From assembly GCA_029932755.1 (NCBI GenBank), contig JAOZPK010000054.1, positions 1 through 14,189 on the forward strand: a stretch of DNA of 14,189 nucleotides, in the 5' to 3' direction. Made by a program: the position numbers and the translations under genes. This DNA comes from Candidatus Cloacimonadota bacterium. GTDB lineage: Bacteria; Cloacimonadota; Cloacimonadia; Cloacimonadales; TCS61. This document shows positions 6,613-14,157 of the stretch, piece after piece; position 1 is the stretch's first letter, and the number at the start of each line of letters is the position of its first letter. The notes beneath the pieces were generated by a model that was given only the letters and a program-made list of their open reading frames with translations, had not been told where the DNA came from and did no database searches.

Positions 6613-7722
6613 CTATCCTTGTGCATAGAATTCTTTGATAGTTTCTATCACATAATTCTGTTGTTCGGTAGTGATCTCTGAAAATACCGGAATTGAAATA
6701 ACTTTTTGTGAAATTTCTTCTGCAATCGGCATATCACCCTTTTTGTACCCGAGCTTAGAAAAACACTCTTGAACATGAAGCGGTTTTGGATAATAAACTG
6801 CACAACCAATGTCGTTTTTTCTTAAATGTTCAAGCAAACCATCACGATTTTCTGCGATCAACGTGAATTGATTATAGATCGAAGTAACTTTTTCATGAAT
6901 AAAAGGTAATTTTATTTGCGGAACATCATTCAGGTTCATATAATAATATTGTGCATTTTGTCGACGTGCATCACTCCAATCGTTAAGGTACGGAAGTTTT
7001 ACCTTTAGAACTGCTGCCTGTATTGTATCGAGCCGGCTGTTTAATCCCACCCACTTATGGAAGTATTGTGGATTTTCACCGTGAACACGAAGTTGAACCA
7101 ATCTTGCAGCAAGTTTATCGCTGTTTGTAAGACACATACCGGCATCACCCATTGCTCCCAGATTTTTACTTGGAAAAAATGAAAGTGTACCAATATCTCC
7201 TATTGTTCCAGCAAATTTTCCATCAAATTTAGCGCCAATCCCTTGAGCGTTATCTTCAATAACTTTTAGATTATATTTTCGGGCAATTTCCATGATCTTA
7301 TCCATTTCGGCAGGTTGACCAAATAGATGAACGACAATGATTGCTTTTGTTTTAGTTGTTATTGCATTTTCAATTTTTTGTGGATCGATATTAAAAGTAT
7401 CCGGTTTGATATCTACAAAGACAGGTTTAGCACCAACTCGTGAAATTGAGCCGGCAGTTGCAAAAAATGTAAAAGTTGTTGTAATAACTTCATCATCTTC
7501 TTGTATTTCAAGAGCTTTTAATGCGAGAACGAGAGCATCAGTACCGGAAGCACAGCCGATAGCATGATTAACCTCACAATATTTCTGCATATCCTTTTCA
7601 AATTCTTTAACTTGTGGACCAAGAATATATCTATGTGATTCAAATACTTTTTCGATTGCAGTTTTTATATCAGTTAAAACCAGATCATATTGTAATTTCA
7701 GATCAAGTAGTGGAACATTCAT
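6613..7722 (-). CDS. DegT/DnrJ/EryC1/StrS-family nucleotide-sugar aminotransferase
   Basis: This PLP enzyme probably adds an amino group to a keto-sugar nucleotide used in a surface glycan. At 369 aa it is a standard family length. Features are YILGP (32-36), GCASGTDALVLAL (56-68), the strand and loop EVITTTFTFFAT (78-89), the PLP-contact acidic residue in EDNAQ (156-160), and the Schiff-base lysine K186 in SFFPSKNLGAMGDAG (181-195). The sequence resembles 3-amino-sugar enzymes such as WbpE/WlbC- or QdtB/FdtB-type proteins; the exact sugar cannot be read from sequence. The Shine-Dalgarno (GAGGA) is formed by the last codons of the upstream epimerase, whose stop is 3 nt before the ATG, so the two are surely co-expressed. 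Confidence 0.95.
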   Translation of the reverse strand: MNVPLLDLKLQYDLVLTDIKTAIEKVFESHRYILGPQVKEFEKDMQKYCEVNHAIGCASGTDALVLALKALEIQEDDEVITTTFTFFATAGSISRVGAKPVFVDIKPDTFNIDPQKIENAITTKTKAIIVVHLFGQPAEMDKIMEIARKYNLKVIEDNAQGIGAKFDGKFAGTIGDIGTLSFFPSKNLGAMGDAGMCLTNSDKLAARLVQLRVHGENPQYFHKWVGLNSRLDTIQAAVLKVKLPYLNDWSDARRQNAQYYYMNLNDVPQIKLPFIHEKVTSIYNQFTLIAENRDGLLEHLRKNDIGCAVYYPKPLHVQECFSKLGYKKGDMPIAEEISQKVISIPVFSEITTEQQNYVIETIKEFYAQG

Positions 7723-7725
7723 ATT

Positions 7726-8685
7726 TTATTCCTCAAAATAATCTATTGTTCTTCTAAGAATTTGTTCGAGATTGTATTTAGGTTTATAATCGATCAATTC
7801 TATTACTTTTGATAAATCCGGTTTTCGATGACGCATATCCTCAAAACCTTCTTCATACGCATCTTCATAATTTATATATTCAATTTTTGATTTGCTGTTA
7901 GTAAGTTTTTTTATCTTATGTGCAAGTTCTTCAATACTAATACTTTTATCATTTCCTATATTAAAAATTTCACCAACTGCTTTTTTATTGTTCATTAATT
8001 TAATCATACCATCGGTTACATCCTCCACATCACAGAAGCATCTGGTTTGTTTACCATCACCAAAGATCGTTATTGGATGATTAAGCAGAGCATTTCTAAC
8101 GAATTTTGGAATAACCATTCCATACTGCCCTGTCTGACGTGGACCAACTGTATTGAAACAACGCACAATAACAACCGGAAGTTTCTTTTCTCTATAGTAG
8201 GCTAATGCAAAAAATTCATCTATTGCTTTTGCCGCACTATAACTCCATCTGGAGATGTGTGTAGAACCCAATAACCTGTCATCTTCTTCTTTGAACGGAA
8301 TTTTATCGTTCTTTCCGTAGATTTCGGAAGTGGATGCCATCAACACCTTTTTCTTATATTTATTAGCAAATTCCAGAACGTTTTCGGCACCACCAATATT
8401 TGTTTGAAGCGAAAGGAGGGGATTATCTATGATATATTTTACTCCAACCGCCGCTGCAAGATGATATATCTGGTCACATTTTTTTATCATTTCTTCCAAA
8501 ATATCACGATTTAAGATAGAATCGATAATATAATTAAAATTTTGTTTCTTTGTTAAATGGATAATATTAGAATATTTTCCTGTAGATAGATTATCGATCA
8601 CAGAAACTGAGTGCCCTTCTTTTAAAAGTTTTTCTGCCAAATGTGATCCGATAAAACCTGCGCCACCTGTTATTAATATGTTCAT
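7726..8685 (-). CDS. NAD-dependent nucleotide-sugar epimerase/dehydratase (SDR family)
   Basis: This is an extended short-chain dehydrogenase acting on a nucleotide sugar in the cytosol. The NAD-binding GGAGFIGS motif is at 7-14 with D31 at the end of beta-2. The active site shows STSEIYG (118-124) and Y149-x3-K153 (YSAAK). RCFNTVGPRQTGQYGMVIPKF and FGDGKQTRCFCDVEDV are typical of the UDP-glucuronate decarboxylase, UDP-glucose 4-epimerase and 4,6-dehydratase cluster. The general pattern is closest to proteins annotated as UDP-glucuronate decarboxylase-like, but substrate calls in this group are unreliable. At 319 aa it is normal. AGGAGA, 6 nt before the ATG, overlaps the stop of the export-protein gene. 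With the next gene it probably supplies an amino sugar for the glycan handled by the SLBB protein. Confidence 0.93.
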   Translation of the reverse strand: MNILITGGAGFIGSHLAEKLLKEGHSVSVIDNLSTGKYSNIIHLTKKQNFNYIIDSILNRDILEEMIKKCDQIYHLAAAVGVKYIIDNPLLSLQTNIGGAENVLEFANKYKKKVLMASTSEIYGKNDKIPFKEEDDRLLGSTHISRWSYSAAKAIDEFFALAYYREKKLPVVIVRCFNTVGPRQTGQYGMVIPKFVRNALLNHPITIFGDGKQTRCFCDVEDVTDGMIKLMNNKKAVGEIFNIGNDKSISIEELAHKIKKLTNSKSKIEYINYEDAYEEGFEDMRHRKPDLSKVIELIDYKPKYNLEQILRRTIDYFEE

Positions 8686-8693
8686 TTATTCTC

Positions 8694-10046
8694 CTAATTA
8701 GCTATTAAACTTTTAATTACAATGATACTAGTAGCAAGACCCGTTATAAATGAAATTGTTTCCTGTATGTAAGGCCAGTAATATGAAAATCTTTCTGTGC
8801 GTGGGATAAAAATAGTATCTCCTGGGAAAAGTTTTGTATTCTTATTAGGACTTATCCATTCTCCTGTTTTTGCTCGGATTATTTTTATCTTTCTTTTCCA
8901 CGATTTATCGGTAAGACCACCAGCAAGCTCGATATATTCAAGATAATTCAGTTCAGGATCATGATTGATCAAACCGGGATTTACAACTTCTCCACTAATT
9001 TTAACGGCAACAGCTTTTGCTGGAAAATATATTACGTCTCCATCTTTTAGCCTGATATCGTATTCAATTTCCTTATTATTCCATAAAGTATCAAAGTTTT
9101 TTGCAAATACACCGTTCTCTTCGGTAATCTTATTTCTGAAATAACGGTATTCCAGATGAGACATATCATCAGCCTTTGTTCTTCTTAATTGATCATATTC
9201 CGGTTCACGAAGATCTTCTTTGCTAATTCTTTGCAAATATGCATTAGAAAGATCAGCATCCTCAGTTGGCCCACCAGCTTTTGTTATAATTTGTAGAAGA
9301 GTTGTTTTGTTATTTTCGATTGCATAAGTTCCAGTATAAGCAATCTCACCTATCAATGTTATAAAACTTTTATTATGGTATTGAGGAATTTCACGAATAT
9401 ATATCCTATCATTATTTTGTAAGACTAAATTATCTTTGCATTCTAGATCATCTATAATAATGTTAAGGTTTATTTCGATAGATTTGGTTTCAGATGAATT
9501 TCCGATAAATCTTACAAGTTCAGCATTTTGCTTATCTGCACTCGGCATTATGCCCATTGCAAGTTCAATAATATCTGATATTCTATCTCCATCTCCTAGC
9601 TCGATAGAATTTTGGAGTTCCTCATTATTTCTATTACCGACAGCTCCAAAAATATGTACTTGCTTCTTAATTGCAGGAACAATAATAATATCTCCATCTT
9701 CTAAATATGGATTGGAATTTTCTTCACCCAAAACAAGGAATCTCAAAAGATCGATTTTTATGATTTCATCATTTCTTTTTAAAGTAATATTTCTTTTTGA
9801 GGCATTGCTTGCAGCATATACGGGAACGTTGAGTGTATCAATAAGTGTATTGGCAAGTTTAATAGCTTCCGAAACACGACTGGTTGGCGGAAACATATAT
9901 ACCCCCGGATTTTTTACAGCTCCAACAACAGAGACATTATACATGATCTCACTGCTGTATTTTGTATCGTTATTTTCCTGAGAAAAAAGACAAATTGAAA
10001 AAAGAAGTATGGCCATTACCAATACAACTTTGTATATATTCTTCAT
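8694..10046 (-). CDS. SLBB-domain polysaccharide export (OPX-like) protein
   Basis: The start at 10046 is set by an excellent Shine-Dalgarno (AGGAGG, 4 nt before the ATG); an in-frame ATG at 10082 has none. Numbered from 10046 (450 aa), residues 1-23 form a signal peptide (MKNIYK, hydrophobic core, CLFSQ) with no lipobox. Four SLBB-like repeats follow, each opening with a V/I-x-G-E/A-V strand and closing on a GD-I/V-P type motif: VSVVGAVKNPG to DGDIIIVP (38-124), VHIFGAVGN to NNDRIYIR (130-218), ITLIGEIAYTG to DGDVIYFP (229-342) and VKISGEVVNPG to PGDTIFIPR (348-416). A hydrophobic C-terminal segment (about 429-447) may be a membrane anchor. I do not see the N-terminal poly-export (PES) motif of Wza, so this is a divergent OPX or periplasmic SLBB protein. 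It heads the glycan genes. Confidence 0.86.
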   Translation of the reverse strand: MKNIYKVVLVMAILLFSICLFSQENNDTKYSSEIMYNVSVVGAVKNPGVYMFPPTSRVSEAIKLANTLIDTLNVPVYAASNASKRNITLKRNDEIIKIDLLRFLVLGEENSNPYLEDGDIIIVPAIKKQVHIFGAVGNRNNEELQNSIELGDGDRISDIIELAMGIMPSADKQNAELVRFIGNSSETKSIEINLNIIIDDLECKDNLVLQNNDRIYIREIPQYHNKSFITLIGEIAYTGTYAIENNKTTLLQIITKAGGPTEDADLSNAYLQRISKEDLREPEYDQLRRTKADDMSHLEYRYFRNKITEENGVFAKNFDTLWNNKEIEYDIRLKDGDVIYFPAKAVAVKISGEVVNPGLINHDPELNYLEYIELAGGLTDKSWKRKIKIIRAKTGEWISPNKNTKLFPGDTIFIPRTERFSYYWPYIQETISFITGLATSIIVIKSLIAN

Positions 10047-10103
10047 TAAACCTCCTGAACTTCTAATACTAGCTAACAACATTCTTTATTAAGATAAGGG
10101 AAA

Positions 10104-10129
10104 ATTCTAAAGTTAAGATTTTTTGTCAA
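10104..10129 (-). promoter_or_regulatory. Weak promoter candidate for the glycan cluster
   Basis: On the minus strand a perfect TTGACA (10129-10124) is followed by TAGAAT (10109-10104), but the spacing of 14 bp is too short for a good sigma-70 promoter. The 17-bp position holds AATTTT. It lies in the 113-bp gap between mfd and the export-protein gene. No terminator hairpin is visible after mfd, so read-through from mfd is also possible. Confidence 0.28.
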
Positions 10130-10159
10130 ATGTTTTCATATAGCCGTAAATATACTATT

Positions 10160-13100
10160 TTAAGAAATTTCAGCGATGAATTGCAATATCTTTAGAGCTA
10201 TTTTCAGATGACTATTTTTTGTAGTTTCCGTTTCCTCTGAGATATTAAAAATTATTCGTAGATTTTTTGTTGTATCAAAATTTACCGGATAATTAAATTT
10301 ACCAATAATCTTTGTGATTAAAGTACAGGGTGGAAGACGTTTGGAATCAAATTCAATTATGAATTTATCCTTCTTAATATCGAGGGAACGAAGATTAGCT
10401 TGTAGAGCCAGCATGCGCAATTTATAATAAAGAATTGTATTTATTGATTTTTCGGGTATTTCACCAAACCTATCGATTAATTCTTTTTCAATATCATCAA
10501 ATTCACTTAGTAAGTTAAAATGTAAAAGTTTACGATAAATTTCCAATCTTTCTTTTTCATTTGAAATATAAGTTTCAGGGAAATAATGATCTATATTCAG
10601 TTTAAGATGAAGCAACTTCTCTTTTTCCAGTTTTCCAACAAATTCCTTATCCTGTAACTCTTTTATTGCACTTTCCAAAAGACGATTATAATAATTAAAT
10701 CCAATAGAATTAATTATACCGCTTTGTTTGGTTCCCAAAAGTGATCCGGCTCCACGCAGTTCCATATCCCGCATAGCGATCTGGTATCCGCTTCCTAACG
10801 ATTCATATTCTATGAGAGATTCCAATCTTTTTCGTGCATCATCGTTCATTTTTGGCGGAATAATAAGATATGCATAAGCACGACGATTACTTCTCCCAAC
10901 CCTGCCACGCATTTGATATAATTGGGCAAGTCCGAACATATCTGTACGATTTATAATCATTGTATTTGCATTGGGAATATCAATACCGGATTCTATTATT
11001 GTAGTTGCGATGAGTACATCGAATTTATGATGTGCAAAATCGAGTGTTATTCTTTCTAACTGTTTCTCTGGCAATTGTCCATGTCCGATCTCAAAACTCA
11101 CGTGAGGAAGAAGTTCCTGCAGTTCGGCAGCGATGCTTTCTATTGTCTGCACTCTATTGTGAACAAAGAAAACCTGTCCGCCCCTGTCAACTTCTCGATT
11201 AATAGCATCTTTGATGATATCCTCATCGTAAGGGACAATAACGGTTCTTATTGGTAATCTTGCTTTGGGTGGAGTACGAATGAGCGATAATTCCTTCAAT
11301 TTAGAAAGTGCCATATACATTGTGCGTGGAATTGGTGTTGCACTCATATAAAGCGTATCGACATTTGTTTTGATCTGACGCAGCTTATCTTTATGTCGTA
11401 CACCGAATCTATGCTCTTCATCAATTATCAAAAGCCCAAGTTTCTTATATTTTAAATCTTTAGAAAGTAGGCGATGAGTTCCAATGGCGATATCTATTTC
11501 ACCGGTTGCCAATTTTGCCAGATCTTTATTAATATTTGTTTTTGAACGAAACCGGCTGAACATAGCAATACTCACCGGATATTGAGCCAGCCTTTCCCTA
11601 AAAACAAGAGAATGCTGTTCTGCCAGCAGTGTTGTAGGAACCAATATAGCAACCTGATATCCGCTGTTCACAGCCTTGAATGCCGCACGGATGGCAACTT
11701 CAGTTTTTCCAAATCCTACATCTCCGCATAACAGGCGTTCCATGGGAGTATCATCTTCCATATCTGCTTTGATCTCTTCGGTCGCCCTTTTCTGATCCGG
11801 CGTATCTTCGTAAATGAAGGATTCCTCCATTTCGGTTTGCCAAACAGAATCAGGCTCAAATGCAATACCTTTTTTCACTTTTCGTTCGGCATATAGTTTT
11901 ATCAGATCCTCAGCAATAAGTTCGATCTGTTTTTGTGCCCGGGATTTCATATTTTCCCATTTTTTGCTGCCGAGTTTGTGAATTGTAGGAGCTATTCCTT
12001 CTTCTGAAACAAATTTAGAAACTAATGAAAGCTGAAAGGTGGGAACGTAAACCACATCGTTTCCGGCATAGCGTAAAGTGAGTGTTTCAATTGTATTTCC
12101 TTCAATGATTAACCGCTTTAAGCCGGCATAAATACCAATTCCATGATCAATATGAACAATGTAATCTCCGGGTTTCAGTGCGTCGTAATCTACCAGAGCT
12201 TCTTCTTTGGAAAACCTGTTCTGATGTCTTTTGCGTTTGTATCTGCTGAATATTTCGTGGTCGGTATAAATTGCTATTTTTGCATCAGTAAGATCAAAAC
12301 CTGATTGCAAAACACCAATAGTGAAATCTATCTGATCATCATATTGAGGCAATAGATCACGCATCCGTTTGCTCTGACTACTATTATCAGATTGAATTAT
12401 TATTCTGTAGCCATTATTCAACTTTGTTTTAAGTTCATTTTCAAATATTTCCAGGTTTCCCTGCAGATTTGTTTGGGAAGCTATCGGAGCTTTAAATTTA
12501 GCAGTGATCTCTTTAAATTCCTGATATGAAGAAGAGAGAAAATAATTTTGATATTTCGTCAATAGTTTATTCACAAAGTGTTTATCAGCAAAAAGGGCAT
12601 CTGGTTCAGGGATAATCCGATTTTTATATTTAGTTCTAATTTTCTGATAAAGGTCGGTTGTTTCTTCGGAAATTTCTTTTATGTAAGAGGGAACATATTG
12701 AAACTCATCCCAGAAAATAATACAATTCTCCGGTAGAAAATATTCCACGAAAGTCTCAATTTTTGGGATAAGCATAGAAACGTCGAGTTCGATTCCTTCA
12801 TAAAATCCATTATCATGGATCTTCTGCCACATTTTATCATCAGTATCAATATCGTGCAAAGAAAATTCACGGGAGGGAATTAAGGTGATTTTAGTTAGTT
12901 CTTCACCGGTAGAACGTTGAGAATTAACAGAAAACACTCTGATCGATTCTATTATATCACCAAAAAACTCGATCCTAACCGGACGATGTGAATTTGGACT
13001 GAATACATCGATAATGCCACCACGACGAGCTATCTCTCCAACTTTAGAAACCTGAAATTGAGTCTCATAACCCATTCCAACCAGATTTGAAATAAGAACA

Positions 13101-13564
13101 TCGGGATCATATTCTTCATTCACAGAAAACCTGATTATATTCTCTTTGAAAATTGCTGCAGAAGTAATCTTGCGCAGGAGTGAACGAATAGAAACACTAA
13201 AAATTCCCGGTTCAGGAGATACAGCAGCTGTGAGAGTTTTGATCCTCTGACCACGCAGTATATAATGCGGTGAACGCTGTTCATAAGGCAAAACCTCATA
13301 ATCCGGCAGAAAATGTGCCTTATCTCTTCCAATTAGAAGATCAAGATCTTCCAGATAATCTTCTGCAACTTTATCATCCGCAGTAACGAAAATTATATTC
13401 TTCCCTGTCTGCTCAAATACTCGTGCCAGTAATATTGATTTTGCAGAACGGTTTAGATTATGAAACAGCCCTTTTGTCTTATTCTCAGCAATTTCCGCAT
13501 CGAATTTTTTTATAAACTCCGATCTGTCTATCAGAGACCTAATTTTAGTATAAAATGTACTCAT
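10160..13564 (-). CDS. mfd: Transcription-repair coupling factor
   Basis: Mfd removes RNA polymerase stalled at DNA lesions and recruits UvrA for nucleotide excision repair. From the ATG at 13564 the protein is 1134 aa, close to the E. coli length of about 1150. It has an N-terminal UvrB-like module (with RSAKSILLA near 40-50 and IARRGGIIDVFSP near 178-190). The CarD-like RNA-polymerase interaction domain (YIVHIDHGIGIYAGL onward) is at about 468-520. The translocase motor has Walker A GDVGFGKT (614-621), DEEH (715-718), SATPIPRTM, a VFFVHNR motif, ATTIIESGID and QMRGRVGRS (884-892). A C-terminal TRCF domain follows. A TTG at 13573 would add three residues; the ATG is preferred, but neither has a Shine-Dalgarno, unlike most neighbours. 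The gene appears intact. Confidence 0.98.
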   Translation of the reverse strand: MSTFYTKIRSLIDRSEFIKKFDAEIAENKTKGLFHNLNRSAKSILLARVFEQTGKNIIFVTADDKVAEDYLEDLDLLIGRDKAHFLPDYEVLPYEQRSPHYILRGQRIKTLTAAVSPEPGIFSVSIRSLLRKITSAAIFKENIIRFSVNEEYDPDVLISNLVGMGYETQFQVSKVGEIARRGGIIDVFSPNSHRPVRIEFFGDIIESIRVFSVNSQRSTGEELTKITLIPSREFSLHDIDTDDKMWQKIHDNGFYEGIELDVSMLIPKIETFVEYFLPENCIIFWDEFQYVPSYIKEISEETTDLYQKIRTKYKNRIIPEPDALFADKHFVNKLLTKYQNYFLSSSYQEFKEITAKFKAPIASQTNLQGNLEIFENELKTKLNNGYRIIIQSDNSSQSKRMRDLLPQYDDQIDFTIGVLQSGFDLTDAKIAIYTDHEIFSRYKRKRHQNRFSKEEALVDYDALKPGDYIVHIDHGIGIYAGLKRLIIEGNTIETLTLRYAGNDVVYVPTFQLSLVSKFVSEEGIAPTIHKLGSKKWENMKSRAQKQIELIAEDLIKLYAERKVKKGIAFEPDSVWQTEMEESFIYEDTPDQKRATEEIKADMEDDTPMERLLCGDVGFGKTEVAIRAAFKAVNSGYQVAILVPTTLLAEQHSLVFRERLAQYPVSIAMFSRFRSKTNINKDLAKLATGEIDIAIGTHRLLSKDLKYKKLGLLIIDEEHRFGVRHKDKLRQIKTNVDTLYMSATPIPRTMYMALSKLKELSLIRTPPKARLPIRTVIVPYDEDIIKDAINREVDRGGQVFFVHNRVQTIESIAAELQELLPHVSFEIGHGQLPEKQLERITLDFAHHKFDVLIATTIIESGIDIPNANTMIINRTDMFGLAQLYQMRGRVGRSNRRAYAYLIIPPKMNDDARKRLESLIEYESLGSGYQIAMRDMELRGAGSLLGTKQSGIINSIGFNYYNRLLESAIKELQDKEFVGKLEKEKLLHLKLNIDHYFPETYISNEKERLEIYRKLLHFNLLSEFDDIEKELIDRFGEIPEKSINTILYYKLRMLALQANLRSLDIKKDKFIIEFDSKRLPPCTLITKIIGKFNYPVNFDTTKNLRIIFNISEETETTKNSHLKIALKILQFIAEIS

Positions 13565-13623
13565 AAATTGCAATTTGAAATTGGTGTAGATAACGTCAAG
13601 GATAATGACATCTCATCCTGCTG

Positions 13624-13645
13624 TCCTTCTCTCAGGAGAGAAGGA
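13624..13645. repeat. Perfect 10-bp hairpin
   Basis: TCCTTCTCTC (13624-13633) and GAGAGAAGGA (13636-13645) are exact reverse complements around a 2-nt centre. The surrounding style (purine and pyrimidine blocks, more G/C than the genes) is that of interspersed intergenic palindromes found in many A/T-rich genomes. No T-run follows on either strand, so it is not a simple terminator. Confidence 0.65.
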
Positions 13646-13682
13646 ACATAAGAAGCCGGTGGAAGAAGAACCCTATCCCCAA

Positions 13683-13709
13683 CCCTTCCCCTTAAATTAA
13701 AGGGAAGGG
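13683..13709. repeat. Second hairpin, CCCTTCCC/GGGAAGGG
   Basis: CCCTTCCC (13683-13690) and GGGAAGGG (13702-13709) pair around an 11-nt centre that contains its own TTAA-A-TTAA symmetry. It is preceded by CCCTATCCCCAA and followed by an A8 run (13714-13721). This C-rich, then G-rich form is a recurrent type of short intergenic repeat in other bacteria (family knowledge; the copy number here is not known). Read on the minus strand, the A8 run is a T-tract that precedes the stem, so it is not a minus-strand terminator. Confidence 0.6.
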
Positions 13710-13742
13710 AGTGAAAAAAAACGGTAGAAGAATTGATTTCAG

Positions 13743-13893
13743 ATTTACGATATACGATTTGAGAAAGAAAATATCTGTCTTTCTGTCTGCCAAGCCGAAG
13801 CATTGCGAAGGCTGGAGGTTTCTTTTCCCTAACCCAGGCACTAAAGCGTCGGCTTTCGAAGAAAACGATCGCTATCTTCAGTACTTTTGTACT
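13743..13893. repeat. Patch of short direct repeats and small stems
   Basis: TACGAT occurs twice one base apart (13746-13751, 13753-13758), and TCTGTC occurs twice just after. GCC-AAGCCGAAGC-ATT-GCGAAGGCTGG (13789-13815) can fold with GGCTGG pairing back to CCAAGCC over a one-base bulge. AAAGC-GTCG-GCTTT (13843-13856) and AGTAC-TTTT-GTACT (13880-13893) are perfect 5-bp stems. The style matches intergenic repeat debris rather than a gene. Confidence 0.45.
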
Positions 13894-14035
13894 TTGCATT
13901 TCTTTTTAATATTGACACTTAACTTTCACTTTATCAAATTCGGTTTTGCATTGATGATTAAACTTTGAATGAAACAAAATTGAGTGTAATTGTTGATCTG
14001 GAAGAATTTAGAATTAGAAAAGCAAACAATAAGCA

Positions 14036-14111
14036 TGGAGTTATTGCGAACCATTAAATTGGAGTTATTGCGAACTTTTGCAATAACTATAGGTTAGTTA
14101 TGCGAACTTTT
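14036..14111. repeat. Three-copy short direct repeat upstream of the secreted-protein gene
   Basis: TGGAGTTATTGCGAAC occurs exactly twice, at 14036-14051 and 14060-14075 (24-bp period). A third, one-base-shorter copy (AGTTAT-GCGAACTTTT) is at 14096-14111 and matches AGTTATTGCGAACTTTT of copy 2. The third copy is 33-34 bp after the second, so spacing is uneven. It is too small and irregular for CRISPR. Confidence 0.75.
14063..14088 (+). promoter_or_regulatory. Hairpin 1: 9-bp perfect stem built on repeat copy 2
   Basis: AGTTATTGC (14063-14071) pairs perfectly with GCAATAACT (14080-14088) around an 8-nt loop GAACTTTT. The same 3' arm could pair equally well with copy 1 (14039-14047). If transcribed toward the gene at 14158, this would be in its leader. 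Confidence 0.5.
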
Positions 14112-14123
14112 ATGTAGTTCGCA
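14101..14123 (+). promoter_or_regulatory. Hairpin 2: 8-bp perfect stem built on repeat copy 3
   Basis: TGCGAACT (14101-14108) pairs with AGTTCGCA (14116-14123) around a 7-nt loop TTTATGT. The 3' arm also matches TGCGAACT of copy 2 (14069-14076) exactly and copy 1 over 7 of 8 bases. Pairing with copy 2 would break hairpin 1. It ends 22 nt before the Shine-Dalgarno of the gene at 14158. Confidence 0.5.
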
Positions 14124-14157
14124 GCGTACACATGTTATACACCATAAAAGGAGTTGA

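Larger units (their letters stand above)
13565..14157. other. 593-bp divergent intergenic region, palindrome-rich
   Basis: This gap separates mfd (leftward) from the secreted-protein gene (rightward). Reading left to right, it has TTGACG on the minus strand (13599-13594) as a possible mfd -35 without a clear -10. Next are two perfect hairpins (13624-13645, 13683-13709) and a patch of further repeat-like sequence (13743-13893). Then comes TTGACA on the plus strand (13912-13917) with TATCAA 14 bp on, an imperfect promoter. Last is a three-copy direct repeat with hairpins (14036-14123). Open frames across it translate to low-complexity, repeat-like protein and I do not regard them as genes. I see no tRNA. 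Confidence 0.6.

Noticed and set aside
9436..9981. Plus-strand 181-codon open frame opposite the export-protein gene
   Set aside because: It lies entirely antisense to a gene with signal peptide, SLBB domains and Shine-Dalgarno, and has low-complexity Ser/Ile-rich translation.
10047..10082. Upstream ATG at 10082 for the export-protein gene
   Set aside because: It would add 12 residues before a clean signal peptide, and the strong AGGAGG lies directly before the ATG at 10046.
13561..13899. Minus-strand 112-codon open frame across the repeat patch
   Set aside because: Its translation follows the hairpins (for example HSLPFNLRGRVG from the second stem), it has no ribosome site, and its 3' end overlaps the mfd start. 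It looks like read-through of intergenic repeats.
13912..13937. Plus-strand promoter for the gene at 14158
   Set aside because: TTGACA is perfect, but the only -10-like hexamer (TATCAA) is at 14 bp spacing. It is kept only as a weak note in the intergenic entry.
13711..13968. Plus-strand 85-codon open frame
   Set aside because: It is made of repeat-derived sequence (FRFTIYDLR from the TACGAT repeats), has no Shine-Dalgarno, and its composition is unlike the real genes.
13980..14057. Short plus-strand frame (VDLEEFRIRKANNK and onward) ending in repeat copy 1
   Set aside because: About 25 codons with only a TTG start and no ribosome site. It could be a decayed gene remnant but cannot be supported.
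14036..14111. Possible CRISPR array
   Set aside because: Only three copies of about 16 bp with 8-bp and about 20-bp gaps, one copy imperfect, and no cas genes nearby.
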